Source: Micromonospora coxensis (GTDB taxonomy: Bacteria > Actinomycetota > Actinomycetes > Mycobacteriales > Micromonosporaceae). Taken from it: a DNA stretch of 64,000 nt. Both the position numbers and the translations under genes were made by a program. This document shows positions 35,544 to 44,451 of the stretch, one piece after another. The notes under the pieces are model-generated. The model made no database searches. It worked only from the letters and a program-made list of their open reading frames with translations, and was not told where the DNA came from. The stretch lies in NCBI RefSeq assembly GCF_900090295.1, contig NZ_LT607753.1, forward strand, positions 2,914,001-2,978,000. The letters run 5' to 3'. How positions within the stretch are numbered: position 1 is the stretch's first letter; each line of letters begins with the position of its first letter.

Positions 35544-36464
35544 TCACTTCTTCGACATCAGGGCCCGGCCGAAGAAGGCCAGGTTGGCCGGACGCTCGGC
35601 GAGCCGGCGCATCAGGTAGCCGTACCAGTCCTCGCCGTAGGGCAGGTAGGTCCGCACCGTGTAGCCCTCGCCCACCAGCCGGGTCTGCTCCTCCGGCCGG
35701 ATGCCGTACAGCATCTGGAACTCGAAGCGGTCCGGGCCGCGGTCGAACCAGCGGGCCCGGTCCTCGCCGATGGCGATCAGGCGCGGGTCGTGGGTGGCCA
35801 GCATCGGGTAGCCGTCGCCGGACATCAGCACGTTCATGCAGCGCACGTACGACTTGTCCACCTCGCGGGCGGTCTGGTACGCCACCGACTCCGGCTCCTT
35901 GTACGCCCCCTTGCAGAGCCGCACCCGGGAGCCGGCGCCGGCCAGCTCACGGCAGTCGGACTCGGTGCGCCGCAGGTACGCCTGGAGCACCGCGCCGGTC
36001 GACGGGTGGTCCTTGCGGAGCTTGGCCAGGATGTCCAGCGTCGAGTCGGTGGTGGTGTGGTCCTCCATGTCCAGGGTGACCGTGGTGCCGGCCTCGTCGG
36101 CCGCCGCGCAGATCGCCTTGGCGTTGTCGTACGCCAGTTGCTCGTCGAACTTCTGGCCCAGCGCGGAGAGCTTGACGCTCACCTCGGCGGCCGGGGTGAG
36201 CCCGGCGCCGGAGAGCATCCGCAGCAGCGTGAGGTATTCGTCCCGGGTGGCGTTGGCCTGTTCGGCGGTGACGGTGTCCTCACCGAGGTTGTCGAGGGTG
36301 ACCGCGAGGCCGTCGGCGACGAGTTCGCGGGTCGCGCGCAACGCGTCGTCGGTGCCGCTGCCGGCGACGAACCGGCGGACGACGTCCCGGGTGAACGGGG
36401 CCGTCGCGATGAGCCGCTCCACCTGGGATGACCGGGAGGCGGCGAGGATGACGGAACGGAGCAT
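35544..36464 (-). CDS. Proline dehydrogenase (monofunctional PutA/PutB)
   Basis: FAD-dependent oxidation of proline to pyrroline-5-carboxylate. 306 residues, normal for the monofunctional enzyme. Core motifs: SVKLSALGQKFD, TLDMEDHTTTD, LQAYLRRTESDC, VRLCKGAYKEP and FEFQMLYGIRPE; the terminal RRLAERPANLAFF carries the substrate-binding Arg pair. Start ATG has TACGCT 6 nt upstream (leaderless pattern). The partner P5C dehydrogenase is not next to it. Confidence 0.96.
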   Translation of the reverse strand: MLRSVILAASRSSQVERLIATAPFTRDVVRRFVAGSGTDDALRATRELVADGLAVTLDNLGEDTVTAEQANATRDEYLTLLRMLSGAGLTPAAEVSVKLSALGQKFDEQLAYDNAKAICAAADEAGTTVTLDMEDHTTTDSTLDILAKLRKDHPSTGAVLQAYLRRTESDCRELAGAGSRVRLCKGAYKEPESVAYQTAREVDKSYVRCMNVLMSGDGYPMLATHDPRLIAIGEDRARWFDRGPDRFEFQMLYGIRPEEQTRLVGEGYTVRTYLPYGEDWYGYLMRRLAERPANLAFFGRALMSKK

Positions 36465-36590
36465 GAGCCGAGCGTAACGCCCGCCGACCGCGCTTCGCCG
36501 GGCGGCGGCCGGAGCACCGGCCATCGGGTCCCGGGCGTCGCACAGGCCCCGTTCGGGGGAGCGCGCCGGTGGCGTCCATCGGTTACAACC

Positions 36591-36875
36591 ATGAACGTGG
36601 AACGACACCCCCGCCGCCGGCTCCGGTCCGCCTCCGTGCAGCTCGGCGCGCTCACCGCCCTGGCACTCGCCCTCTCCGGCTGCAACATGTCCTCCGACGA
36701 CGACGATGACGACTGCGCTCTCGGGCCGGTCGGTGGCGGCGGGGAGACGGTCGCGCTGGCCATGCGGGTGCCGACCGTCACCGCCGGCACCGGACGCACC
36801 GAGCCCCGACCCCCGGCCACCGCCGTGCCGGAGCGGGGCGGCTTCGGCACCCACCTCGCCTCCTGCGGCGGCTGA
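36591..36875 (+). CDS. Small lipoprotein with an Asp run
   Basis: A 94-residue precursor with a basic N-terminus, hydrophobic stretch and lipobox LSGC (Cys31). Shortly after comes SSDDDDDDC, then a Gly/Thr-rich region and a last Cys pair region (ASCGG). It lies one base before the ATP-grasp gene and is presumably co-transcribed. Function unknown; the acidic run could bind divalent cations. Two Cys of the mature part might form a disulfide. Confidence 0.75.
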   Translation: MNVERHPRRRLRSASVQLGALTALALALSGCNMSSDDDDDDCALGPVGGGGETVALAMRVPTVTAGTGRTEPRPPATAVPERGGFGTHLASCGG

Positions 36876-36876
36876 G

Positions 36877-38043
36877 GTGCGGCGCGAGGCGTCCACCCCC
36901 CGCCCGGACTGGGCGGCCACCATCCTCGAACAGGGCCTGGTGTACGCCACCACCGAACTGCCCGACGGCGACACCATGTCGTACTGGGACGAGACGGCGG
37001 CGTACGCCTTCGACCTGGCCGAGGTGCTGCGGCTGGAGGAGGCGACCGAGGAGCTGCACCGGATGTCGGTCGCCGCCGCCGAGCACGTCGTCGCCCGCAA
37101 CCGGTACGCCGAGTTCGGCATCCCGGCCTGGGCCGCCGAGGCGGTGGCCCGGTCGCTGCGGGAGCAGCCGCCGACCCTCTACGGCCGCTTCGACCTCGCC
37201 TACGACGGCAGCTGGCCGCCGAAGCTGCTGGAGTACAACGCCGACACCCCCACCTCGCTGGTCGAGGCGAGCATCATCCAGTGGTACTGGCTGGAGGGGA
37301 CCCACCCCGACGCCGACCAGTGGAACAGCCTGCACGAGCGGCTGGTCGGGGCCTGGGCCAAGATCGGCGCCGGGCTGCACGACCGGCGGGTGCACGTGTG
37401 CTGGTCGAACGAGGAGGAGTCCGGCGAGGACCAGATCACCGCCGGCTACCTGGCCGAGACGGCCCGGCAGGCCGGGCTGGACGTGACGCTCCTGCCGATC
37501 CAGCACATCGGCTGGGACGGCCGACGCTTCGTCGACGCCGAGGACCGGCCGGTCACCACCTGCTTCAAGCTCTACCCGTGGGAGTGGATGCTGGCCGAGC
37601 CGTACGGCCCGCCCGCGCTGGAGCCGGGCACCCCGACCACCTGGATCGAGCCGGCCTGGAAGCTGCTGCTGTCCAACAAGGCGCTGCTCGCCGTGCTCTG
37701 GGAGCTGTACCCGGGCCACGAGTACCTGCTCCCGGCGTACCTGGACTCGCCGCGAGAGATGACCGAGTACGTGGCGAAGCCGCTGCTCGGCCGGGAGGGC
37801 GGCTCGGTCCGGATCGTCACCGGCGGCGCCGAGATCGCCAACCCGGGCATCTACGGCGACGAGGGCTACTGCTACCAGGAGTTCCGGGCGCTGCCGGAGT
37901 TCGACGGCAACCACATGGTGCTGGGCAGCTGGATCGTCGACGGCGAGTCGGCCGGCATCGGCATCCGGGAGAGCGAGAGTCTCATCACCGACGGATACGC
38001 ACGGTTCCTGCCGCACTACATCGACGCGCCGCGCGCCTGCTGA
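36877..38043 (+). CDS. Glutathionylspermidine synthase-like ATP-grasp protein
   Basis: A 388-residue protein of the glutathionylspermidine synthase C-terminal family (YgiC/YjfC type): YDGSWPPKLLEYNADTPTSL, then FKLYPWEWML, LLSNKALLAVLWELYPGH, VAKPLLGREG and the closing IRESESLITDG. The family forms an amide between a carboxylate and an amine at ATP cost; the true substrate in organisms without glutathione is unknown. GTG 36877 follows the lipoprotein stop by one base; an upstream open frame overlaps the lipoprotein and is not used. In E. coli, relatives pair with a DUF1190 protein, and the lipoprotein here may be its analogue. Confidence 0.9.
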   Translation: MRREASTPRPDWAATILEQGLVYATTELPDGDTMSYWDETAAYAFDLAEVLRLEEATEELHRMSVAAAEHVVARNRYAEFGIPAWAAEAVARSLREQPPTLYGRFDLAYDGSWPPKLLEYNADTPTSLVEASIIQWYWLEGTHPDADQWNSLHERLVGAWAKIGAGLHDRRVHVCWSNEEESGEDQITAGYLAETARQAGLDVTLLPIQHIGWDGRRFVDAEDRPVTTCFKLYPWEWMLAEPYGPPALEPGTPTTWIEPAWKLLLSNKALLAVLWELYPGHEYLLPAYLDSPREMTEYVAKPLLGREGGSVRIVTGGAEIANPGIYGDEGYCYQEFRALPEFDGNHMVLGSWIVDGESAGIGIRESESLITDGYARFLPHYIDAPRAC

Positions 38044-38062
38044 GTCGTCTACGGTTGGTGTC

Positions 38063-38638
38063 GTGAACTTCGACGCGTACGCCCGGACCGGCGTTGATCT
38101 CGTCAACGCCCGCCTGGACGACCTCGACGACCTGCGGGCCATCTTCCCCGACGACAACGCGTGGATGCGCGACGAGGTGTCGGAGCGGGACCTGGCGATC
38201 TTCCGGCGGGCGCAGAAACGCCTGCGCGACGTGTTCGAGTACGGCACCTCGGGGCGCGACGCCCAGGCGGTGACCGAACTGAACGCCCTGCTGGAGGCGT
38301 TCCCGGTGCAGCCGCGGATCTCCGGCCACGACTCCAGCGACTGGCACATGCACGTGACCAGCCGGGGCGCCTCGGTCAGCGCGGAGTACCTCGCGGGCGC
38401 GGTCTGGGGCCTGTCGGTGTGGCTCTGCGAGTACGGCAGCGCCCGGTTCGGGGTCTGCGCGGACGAGCGCTGCGGCAACGTCTACCTGGACACGTCGTCC
38501 AACTGCTGCCGACGGTTCTGCTCGGAGCGCTGCGCCACCCGCTCCCACGTGGCCGCCCACCGGGCCCGCAAGCGGGCCGCCGTCGACCAGAACCCCGTCC
38601 CCACCCAGCCCGAAGCCCCCCTCACCCCCGTCAGCTGA
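38063..38638 (+). CDS. CGNR zinc finger-type transcriptional regulator
   Basis: A 191-residue protein: N-terminal ABATE-like domain and a C-terminal zinc finger starting CADERCGNVYLD. The later signature that is usually CGNR reads CATR here, after RRFCSER. The group is thought to bind DNA, with unknown signals. GTG start has TACGGT 7 nt upstream, so leaderless translation is likely. It sits 19 nt after the ATP-grasp gene, either in its operon or with its own promoter. Confidence 0.88.
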   Translation: MNFDAYARTGVDLVNARLDDLDDLRAIFPDDNAWMRDEVSERDLAIFRRAQKRLRDVFEYGTSGRDAQAVTELNALLEAFPVQPRISGHDSSDWHMHVTSRGASVSAEYLAGAVWGLSVWLCEYGSARFGVCADERCGNVYLDTSSNCCRRFCSERCATRSHVAAHRARKRAAVDQNPVPTQPEAPLTPVS

Positions 38639-38639
38639 C

Positions 38640-38815
38640 CCCACCCCACTCCCCCCACCCCACCCCACTCCCTCCGCCCTGCCCGCCAGTGCCGGTGATC
38701 AAGAAGTTTGCGTACTCCGGAGGCCCGGAACCGTGCACAAACTTCTTGATCAACAGAGGCAGCCCGGGGGCGGGAGGGTAGGAGGGCGGGAGGGCGGGAG
38801 GGTGGGGTCAGGGGG
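38640..38815. other. C-tract and G-tract flanks around a hairpin (G-quadruplex-type sequence)
   Basis: 38640-38690 is a pyrimidine-rich run of CCCC/CCC blocks and 38760-38815 is a purine-rich run of GGG blocks (for example GGGAGGGCGGGAGGGCGGG). The two are roughly complementary and frame the inverted repeat at 38696-38752. Each could form a four-stranded structure on one strand. The run ends at the stop of the TIM-barrel gene. Confidence 0.6.
38696..38752. repeat. Perfect 15-bp inverted repeat
   Basis: TGATCAAGAAGTTTG (38696-38710) and its exact complement (38738-38752) flank a 27-nt loop. AT-rich arms between convergent genes suggest a terminator or a dispersed palindromic element. Confidence 0.75.
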
Positions 38816-39614
38816 TTACCGGGGAGGGGGCGGTGAGGTTGGCGCGGGCGAATTCGAGGGCCTCGCGCAGGTCCGCCTCGCGGACGGCGCGGCTCTTCGC
38901 GCCCCGGGTGGTGACCTCGACGGCCACCGAGCCGGTGAAGCCCCGGCCGGCGAGCGAGCGCAGCAGCTCGGCGCAGGGCTGACCGCCCCGGCCGGGCACC
39001 AGGTGCTCGTCGCGTCCCTCGCCGGTGCCGTCGCCCAGGTGCACGTGCGCCAGGCCGGCGCCCATCCGGTCGGCCATCGCCAGGGCATCGGTGTGCGACG
39101 CGGCGCAGTGCGACAGGTCCAGCGTGTAGGAGGCGTACCCGGCCTCGGTCGGGTCCCAGCCCGGGACGTACGGGACGAACTGCCGGCCGGCCATCCGCAC
39201 CGGGTACATGTTCTCCACCGGGAAGCGCAGGTCGGGGTGCTGCCGGGCGATCCGGTCCAGCCCGTCGGCGAAGGTGCGGGCGTAGTCGCGCTGCCAGGTG
39301 AACGGCGGGTGCACCACCACGGTCGGCGCGCCCAGCGTCTCGGCCAGCTCCGCCGACCGGCGCAGCCGCTCCCACGGGTCGGGGCTCCAGACCCGCTGGG
39401 TGACCAGCAGACAGGGCGCGTGCACCGAGAGCACCGGCACGCCGTAGTGCTCGGCCAGACCGCGCAGCGCGCCGGCGTCCTGACTGACGGCGTCGGTCCA
39501 GACCATCACCTCGACGCCGTCGTAGCCCAGCGCGGCGGCCATCTGGAAGGCCGCCGCGGTCCGCTCAGGGAAGACCGAGGAACTGGAGAGGAGCACGGGG
39601 ACGCGGGAAGTCAC
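38808..39614 (-). CDS. Sugar phosphate isomerase/epimerase-like TIM barrel protein
   Basis: A 268-residue AP-endonuclease-2-type TIM barrel (PLSSSS-type start; [62 protein letters not shown]), with metal ligands His/Glu at the strand ends. The natural substrate may be a sugar or inositol derivative. GTG 39614 has TACCCT 7 nt upstream; ATG 39620 is only 1 nt from that hexamer, so I prefer 39614. Monocistronic. Confidence 0.88.
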   Translation of the reverse strand: MTSRVPVLLSSSSVFPERTAAAFQMAAALGYDGVEVMVWTDAVSQDAGALRGLAEHYGVPVLSVHAPCLLVTQRVWSPDPWERLRRSAELAETLGAPTVVVHPPFTWQRDYARTFADGLDRIARQHPDLRFPVENMYPVRMAGRQFVPYVPGWDPTEAGYASYTLDLSHCAASHTDALAMADRMGAGLAHVHLGDGTGEGRDEHLVPGRGGQPCAELLRSLAGRGFTGSVAVEVTTRGAKSRAVREADLREALEFARANLTAPSPVTP

Positions 39615-39690
39615 ACCCATCAGGGTAGCCCCGCCCCCCGCACCGCTTCAGGACGAGCAGCCGCAAACCGCCCAGTTCGGTTGCCGAGCG

Positions 39691-40635
39691 TCACATCGGC
39701 TCCAGCTGATCCAACCGGCGCAGGATCACTCCCTCACGCAGCGCCCACGGGCAGATGTCCACCGACGCCACGTCGAGGCGACGCATCACCGCCTCCGCCA
39801 CCACCGCCCCGGCGAGCAGCTGGTGCGCCCGCTGCGCGCTGACCCCCTCCAGCTCGGGGAGCTGGGCCGGCGGGATGTGCCGGATGAACCCGAGCACCTG
39901 GCGCAGGCCCGTGCGGGTCAGGCTGCGCCGGGCCCAGAGCCCCGCCCCGGACGGGGCGGCGCCGGCGAGCCGGGCCAGCATCCGGAAGGTCTTCGAGGTG
40001 GCGACCGGCCGCTCCCAGCCCACCTCGGTCAGCTTCCCCAGCACCGGGTCGAGCAGTTCGTCGACGTACTCCCGCAGCTCCTCCACCGCCTCCCCCGACG
40101 GCGGCGTCAGGCCCGACGGGTCGATCCGCAGCCGCTCCCGGCTCAGCCGCCCGGCGCCCAGCGGCAGCGAGACCGCCACGTCCGGCTCCTCGTCGATGCC
40201 GGCGGCCAGCTCCAACGAGCCGCCGCCGATGTCCATCGCCAGCAGCCGCCCGGCCGACCAGCCGAACCACCGCCGCACCGCGAGGAAGGTCATCCGCGCC
40301 TCGTCCGCGCCGGAGAGCACCTCCAGGCGTACCCCGGTGGTGTCCCGGACCCGGGCCAGCACCTCGGCGGCGTTGGTGGCGTCGCGCACCGCGCTGGTCG
40401 CGAAGGCCAGCAGGTCGTCGGCGTCCAGCCCGGCCGCGGCGGTACGCGCCATGCCGACCGCCTTGACCAGGCCGTCGGCGCCCTCCTCGGTCAGCGCGCC
40501 GTCCGGGCCGATCTGCTCGGCCAGCCGGAGCACCACCTTCTCGGAGTGCGCCGGCCAGGGGTGCGCGCCGTGGTGGGCGTCGACCACCAGCAGGTGCACC
40601 GTGTTGGAGCCGACGTCGAGGACACCCAGTCGCAT
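39691..40635 (-). CDS. Ppx/GppA-family phosphatase
   Basis: A 314-residue exopolyphosphatase/guanosine pentaphosphatase: [39 protein letters not shown] and [12 protein letters not shown]. Acts on polyphosphate or pppGpp in the cytosol; it lacks the extra C-terminal domains of the long forms. Actinobacteria often have two, and the short form may use polyphosphate. ATG start has TAGGGT 7 nt upstream. It lies close to the phosphate regulators at 41.5-44 kb. Confidence 0.93.
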   Translation of the reverse strand: MRLGVLDVGSNTVHLLVVDAHHGAHPWPAHSEKVVLRLAEQIGPDGALTEEGADGLVKAVGMARTAAAGLDADDLLAFATSAVRDATNAAEVLARVRDTTGVRLEVLSGADEARMTFLAVRRWFGWSAGRLLAMDIGGGSLELAAGIDEEPDVAVSLPLGAGRLSRERLRIDPSGLTPPSGEAVEELREYVDELLDPVLGKLTEVGWERPVATSKTFRMLARLAGAAPSGAGLWARRSLTRTGLRQVLGFIRHIPPAQLPELEGVSAQRAHQLLAGAVVAEAVMRRLDVASVDICPWALREGVILRRLDQLEPM

Positions 40636-40709
40636 GCTGTCGACCCTAGGGCCAACACGTTCGGCCGGCTCGCCGGTCGGGCGGCGTCACCCCGCGTAGG
40701 CTGGTCCGG

Positions 40710-41519
40710 GTGACGAGCCAGGTGGAACTGCACGTGCTGGTGGACGACCCGGACGACCCGCGCAGCCGCGAGGTGGGCCTGGACTTCCCGCGCGAGTGGA
40801 TCGAGTTCGTCGACCCGGCCGACGCCACCCACGTGGTCCGCGCCGACCTGACCTGGCTGCTGTCCCGCTGGACGTGCGTCTTCGGCCGGGGCTGCCACGG
40901 CATCGTCGCCGGCCGGGCCGCCGACGGCTGCTGCTCGCACGGGGCGTTCTTCACCGACTCGGACGACGAGAAGCGGGTCCGGGCGGCGGTCAAGCGGCTC
41001 ACCCCGGCCACCTGGCAGCACTTCCGCAAGGGCTTCAAGAACTGGACCGAGAACGACACGATCGACGGCGAGAACCCGGCCCGGCGCACCGCCACCCGGG
41101 CCGTGGACGCGCCGTGCGTGTTCCTCAACGACGCCGACTTCCCGGGCGGGGGCGGCTGCGCCCTGCACGCCCAGGCGCTGCGTGACGGGGTGCACCCGCT
41201 GGAGTACAAGCCGGACGTCTGCTGGCAGCTGCCGATCCGCCGGGACCAGGAGTGGCACAAGCGGCCGGACAACACCAAGGTGCTGGTGTCCAGCCTGTCG
41301 GAGTTCGACCGGCGGGGCTGGGGCGCGGGCGGGCACGACCTGGACTGGTGGTGCACCTCGTCCACGGACGCGCACGTCGGCGCGGACCCGATGTACGTGT
41401 CGTACGGCCCGGAGCTGACCGCCCTGATCGGCGCGCCCGCGTACGCGAAGCTCGCCGAGGTGTGCGCGGCCCGGCTGCGGCAGGGCCAGGTCGCCCCGCA
41501 CCCGGCCAGCGAGGGCTGA
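40710..41519 (+). CDS. Conserved Cys-rich protein, possible zinc/iron-binding (YkgJ/DUF3109-like)
   Basis: A 269-residue soluble protein of unknown function. Cys motifs: [10 protein letters not shown] near 53-62, GCCSHG near 71, then single Cys in [20 protein letters not shown] and DWWCTS. The spacing resembles metal-binding proteins of the YkgJ type, so an iron or zinc site is plausible. GTG start has TAGGCT 7 nt upstream (leaderless). It is convergent with regX3. I recall close homologues across actinobacteria, but no known job. Confidence 0.8.
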   Translation: MTSQVELHVLVDDPDDPRSREVGLDFPREWIEFVDPADATHVVRADLTWLLSRWTCVFGRGCHGIVAGRAADGCCSHGAFFTDSDDEKRVRAAVKRLTPATWQHFRKGFKNWTENDTIDGENPARRTATRAVDAPCVFLNDADFPGGGGCALHAQALRDGVHPLEYKPDVCWQLPIRRDQEWHKRPDNTKVLVSSLSEFDRRGWGAGGHDLDWWCTSSTDAHVGADPMYVSYGPELTALIGAPAYAKLAEVCAARLRQGQVAPHPASEG

Positions 41520-41545
41520 CCGGGTCGCCCCGGCGGACGGACGGC

Positions 41546-42229
41546 CTACGGCTCGAACTTGTAGCCCAGGCCACGCACGGTGACGATGAACCGCGGCGCG
41601 GACGGCTCCGGCTCGATCTTGGAGCGCAACCGCTTCACGTGCACGTCCAGCGTCTTGGTGTCGCCGACGTAGTCGGCGCCCCAGACCCGGTCGATGAGCT
41701 GGCCCCGGGTCAGCACCCGGCCGGCGTTGCGCAGCAGCAGCTCCAGCAGCTCGAACTCCTTGAGCGGGAGCTGGACGGGAGCGCCGTCGACGGTGACCAC
41801 GTGCCGCTCGATGTCCATCCGGACCGGGCCGGCGGCCAGCGTCGGCGCACCCGACTCGGCGACCTCGGGGCTCTGCCGGCGCAGCACGGCCCGGATGCGG
41901 GCGACCAGCTCACGCGGCGAGTACGGCTTGGTGACGTAGTCGTCGGCCCCGATCTCCAGGCCGACCACCTTGTCGATCTCGCTGTCCCGGGCGGTGACCA
42001 TGATGATCGGCACGTGCGAGCGCTGCCGCAGTTGCCGGCAGACCTCGGTGCCGGACATCTCCGGCAGCATCAGGTCGAGCAGGACGATGTCCGCGCCGGT
42101 CCGGTCGAACTCGGTGAGGGCGGAGGGACCGGTCGCGGCGACCGACACCTCGAAGCCCTCCTTGCGAAGCATGTACGACAGGGCGTCGGAGAACGACTCC
42201 TCGTCCTCGACCACCAGTACGCGGCTCAA
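41546..42229 (-). CDS. regX3: Two-component response regulator RegX3/PhoP
   Basis: A 227-residue OmpR-type regulator: receiver with Asp52 (VLLDLMLPEMSG), Thr and Lys in VTARDS and DYVTKPYS, and a winged helix (LPLKEFELLELLLRNAG; TLDVHVKRLRSKIEP). It controls phosphate starvation genes and is activated by SenX3. The start is TTG at 42229, which has AAGGAAAGGAAG about 7 nt upstream; no ATG/GTG alternative fits. It follows senX3 by 21 nt. Confidence 0.95.
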   Translation of the reverse strand: MSRVLVVEDEESFSDALSYMLRKEGFEVSVAATGPSALTEFDRTGADIVLLDLMLPEMSGTEVCRQLRQRSHVPIIMVTARDSEIDKVVGLEIGADDYVTKPYSPRELVARIRAVLRRQSPEVAESGAPTLAAGPVRMDIERHVVTVDGAPVQLPLKEFELLELLLRNAGRVLTRGQLIDRVWGADYVGDTKTLDVHVKRLRSKIEPEPSAPRFIVTVRGLGYKFEP

Positions 42230-42250
42230 CGGGGTGCTTCCTTTCCTTGG

Positions 42251-43543
42251 TCAGACCTGCCGGAGCTCGGCCGGGCCGGCCTCGATCCCAGCCGACGGCA
42301 GTATCGTCGCCAGGTCGTCCGGGGGGCTCGCGGGTAGCCGGAGGGTGAACGTCGACCCCCCGCCCAGGGTGCTGGAGACCTCCACCCGTCCGCCGTGGTT
42401 GCTGGCGATGTGCTTGACGATGGCCAGGCCCAGGCCGGTGCCACCGGTGGAGCGGGAGCGGGCCTGGTCGGCGCGGTAGAACCGCTCGAAGATCCGGTCC
42501 ACGTCGTTCGGGGCGATACCGATGCCCTGGTCGGTGACGGCGATCTGGACGTGGTCGTCGTCGGCGTGGGTGGCGACCCGTACGACGGTGCCCTCGCCGG
42601 AGTAGTTGACGGCGTTCTCCACCAGGTTGGCCACGGCGGTGGCGAGCTGGCTGTCGCTGCCGTACACGGTCAGCCCCTTCTCGCCCTCGGTCACCACCTG
42701 GATGCCCCGGGCGGCGGCCGTGGTCCTGGTCCGGTCGAGCACCTCGGCGAGGACCCAGTCCACGGCCACCGGCTCGGGCGCCGGCTGCGGTTCGGCCCCC
42801 TGGAGCCGGGTCAGCTCCAGCAACTCCTGCACCAGCCGGCCCAGCCGGGTCGACTCGTGCTGGATCCGCTCGGCGAAGCGGCGGGCCGCGACCAGGTCCT
42901 CGGAGAGGTCGGGCGCGGTGGCGGAGGCCGGCTCGGTGGCGTCCAGCAGCGCCTCGGCGAGCAGTTGCAGCGCGCCGATCGGCGTCTTCAGCTCGTGGCT
43001 GACGTTGGCCACGAAGTCGCGGCGCACCCGGGCGAGCCGGTGCGACTCGGTGACGTCCACGGCCTCGACGGAGATGTAGCCGGCGCCGAGGCCCATCGCC
43101 CGCAGGTGCACGCCGAGCGGGTTCTCCCCGGCGTTGTCGCGGCCACGGGGCAGGTCCAGCTCGATCTCGCGCCGCACGCCGGTGCGGCGCACCTGCCCGG
43201 CCAGGGTACGGATCAACGGGTGGGCGGCGATCGAGCCGGGCGTGCCGCCGGTGCGCAGCAGCCCCATCGCCCGGGCGGCCGGGTTGACCAGGACCGGCAC
43301 GTCGTCCGGGTCGAGCACGACCACTCCGGCGCGCAGCGAGTCGATCGTCTTGCGGCCGAGCCCGGAGAGCCCGCCGTGCTGGTCGTCGGGAATCGCGAGC
43401 CTCCCCATGCTCCATCGGGAGCCACGGCCCCCCGACGACGCCGTGCGGCGTCGCCACGATGCCAGGGGCCGGGACAGCAGCAGTCCGGCGACCAGGCCGG
43501 TCACCAGTGCCATGGCCACGACGGCGGCCACCACCCAATCCAC
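42251..43543 (-). CDS. senX3: Sensor histidine kinase SenX3/PhoR
   Basis: A 430-residue kinase: one N-terminal membrane helix (VVAMALVTGLVAGLLL), a PAS-like domain, H-box FVANVSHELKTPIG with His183, and HATPase blocks (NLVENAVNYSG; DQGIGIAPNDVDRIFERF; GTGLGLAIVKHIASNHGG). Works with the phosphate transporter and PhoU to read phosphate supply. GTG start has TACGAT 6 nt upstream. Divergent from phoU, sharing a PHO-box region. Confidence 0.95.
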   Translation of the reverse strand: MDWVVAAVVAMALVTGLVAGLLLSRPLASWRRRTASSGGRGSRWSMGRLAIPDDQHGGLSGLGRKTIDSLRAGVVVLDPDDVPVLVNPAARAMGLLRTGGTPGSIAAHPLIRTLAGQVRRTGVRREIELDLPRGRDNAGENPLGVHLRAMGLGAGYISVEAVDVTESHRLARVRRDFVANVSHELKTPIGALQLLAEALLDATEPASATAPDLSEDLVAARRFAERIQHESTRLGRLVQELLELTRLQGAEPQPAPEPVAVDWVLAEVLDRTRTTAAARGIQVVTEGEKGLTVYGSDSQLATAVANLVENAVNYSGEGTVVRVATHADDDHVQIAVTDQGIGIAPNDVDRIFERFYRADQARSRSTGGTGLGLAIVKHIASNHGGRVEVSSTLGGGSTFTLRLPASPPDDLATILPSAGIEAGPAELRQV

Positions 43544-43615
43544 CTGGCGATCGTAGGGTCATTGTTAACCTGAGGAACGCCCAGATCAGGACGAACCACT
43601 CTCACTTCCGCAGAA

Positions 43616-43654
43616 GTTCACTTTCGGGTCCCGCGTCGTTCACCGGAGTTCACC
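43616..43654. promoter_or_regulatory. PHO box between senX3 and phoU
   Basis: GTTCACT (43616) and GTTCACC (43638) are 22 nt apart, i.e. two 11-nt units, and another GTTCACC follows at 43648 (10 nt). These match the direct-repeat units bound by PhoP in Streptomyces. A -10 TACGGT (43675-43680) lies downstream on the phoU side. Confidence 0.75.
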
Positions 43655-43745
43655 TCGGGTCCGCTCCCCCGGCCTACGGTGGGCCGCGCACCGCCGACCG
43701 GACCCGCCGGGACCCCGGCGACCACCGAAACCCCAGGAAGTGACG

Positions 43746-44399
43746 ATGCGCGACGAGTTCCGGGCCGACCTGCAGACGGTCAGCCAACTGCTGGTGGACA
43801 TGGCGGAGGGGGTGCGCGCCGCCATGCACCGGGCCACCCGCGGCCTGCTCAAGGCCGACCGCGAGGCGTCGGAGGCCGTGATCGCCCGCGACGCCGAGAT
43901 CGACGACCTCTACCGGCAGGTCGAGGAGCGGGTCTGCGACCTGCTCGCCCGGCAGGCGCCGGTCGCCTCCGACCTGCGCGCCATGATCACCGCGCTGCAC
44001 GTCGCGGCCGACCTGGAGCGGATGGGCGACCTGGCCGACCACGTGGCGAAGACGGCGCTGCGCCGGCACCCCTCGCCGGCCGTGCCGGCCGAGCTGCGGC
44101 CGGTCTTCACCGACATGGCCGGCATCGCCGACCGGATGGCCGAGAAGATCGCCAAGGTGCTGGCCAGCCCCGACGCGGACCTCGCCGCCGAGCTGGACCA
44201 CGACGACGACGCCATGGACGACCTGCACAAGAGCCTCTTCGGCGTGCTGCTCGGCGAGGACTGGCCGTACGGGGTGGAGACGGCGATCGACGCCACCCTG
44301 CTCGGCCGCTTCTACGAGCGGTTCGCCGACCACGCGGTGAACGCCGGCGAGCACGTCGTCTACCTGATCACCGGGGAGAGCACGCCCACGTCGAACTGA
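43746..44399 (+). CDS. phoU: Phosphate signalling complex protein PhoU
   Basis: A 217-residue all-helical protein with two PhoU repeats (VIARDAEIDDLYRQVEERV; LRAMITALHVAADLERMGDLADH; FYERFADHAVNAGEHVVYL), each with the metal-binding ERxGD/DHA-like acidic motif. It mediates negative control of SenX3 by phosphate. ATG 43746 has AGGAAG 5 nt upstream; GTG 43740 is too close to it. Followed by a strong terminator. Confidence 0.95.
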   Translation: MRDEFRADLQTVSQLLVDMAEGVRAAMHRATRGLLKADREASEAVIARDAEIDDLYRQVEERVCDLLARQAPVASDLRAMITALHVAADLERMGDLADHVAKTALRRHPSPAVPAELRPVFTDMAGIADRMAEKIAKVLASPDADLAAELDHDDDAMDDLHKSLFGVLLGEDWPYGVETAIDATLLGRFYERFADHAVNAGEHVVYLITGESTPTSN

Positions 44400-44408
44400 C
44401 CGTGGCAC

Positions 44409-44445
44409 GGCGACGGCCCCCGGGGAGTCCCCGGGGGCCGTCGCC
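44409..44445. terminator. Bidirectional terminator between phoU and gpmA
   Basis: A perfect 17-bp GC-rich stem (44409-44425 with 44429-44445) and 3-nt loop between two convergent genes. Confidence 0.85.
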
Positions 44446-44451
44446 GTCTCG

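Noticed and set aside
35544..36464. A complete proline utilisation operon
   Set aside because: Only proline dehydrogenase is present; there is no pyrroline-5-carboxylate dehydrogenase next to it.
36706..36876. In-frame upstream extension of the ATP-grasp gene over the lipoprotein
   Set aside because: The Cys/Pro/Arg-rich sequence is a shadow of the lipoprotein frame; family homology begins after 36877.
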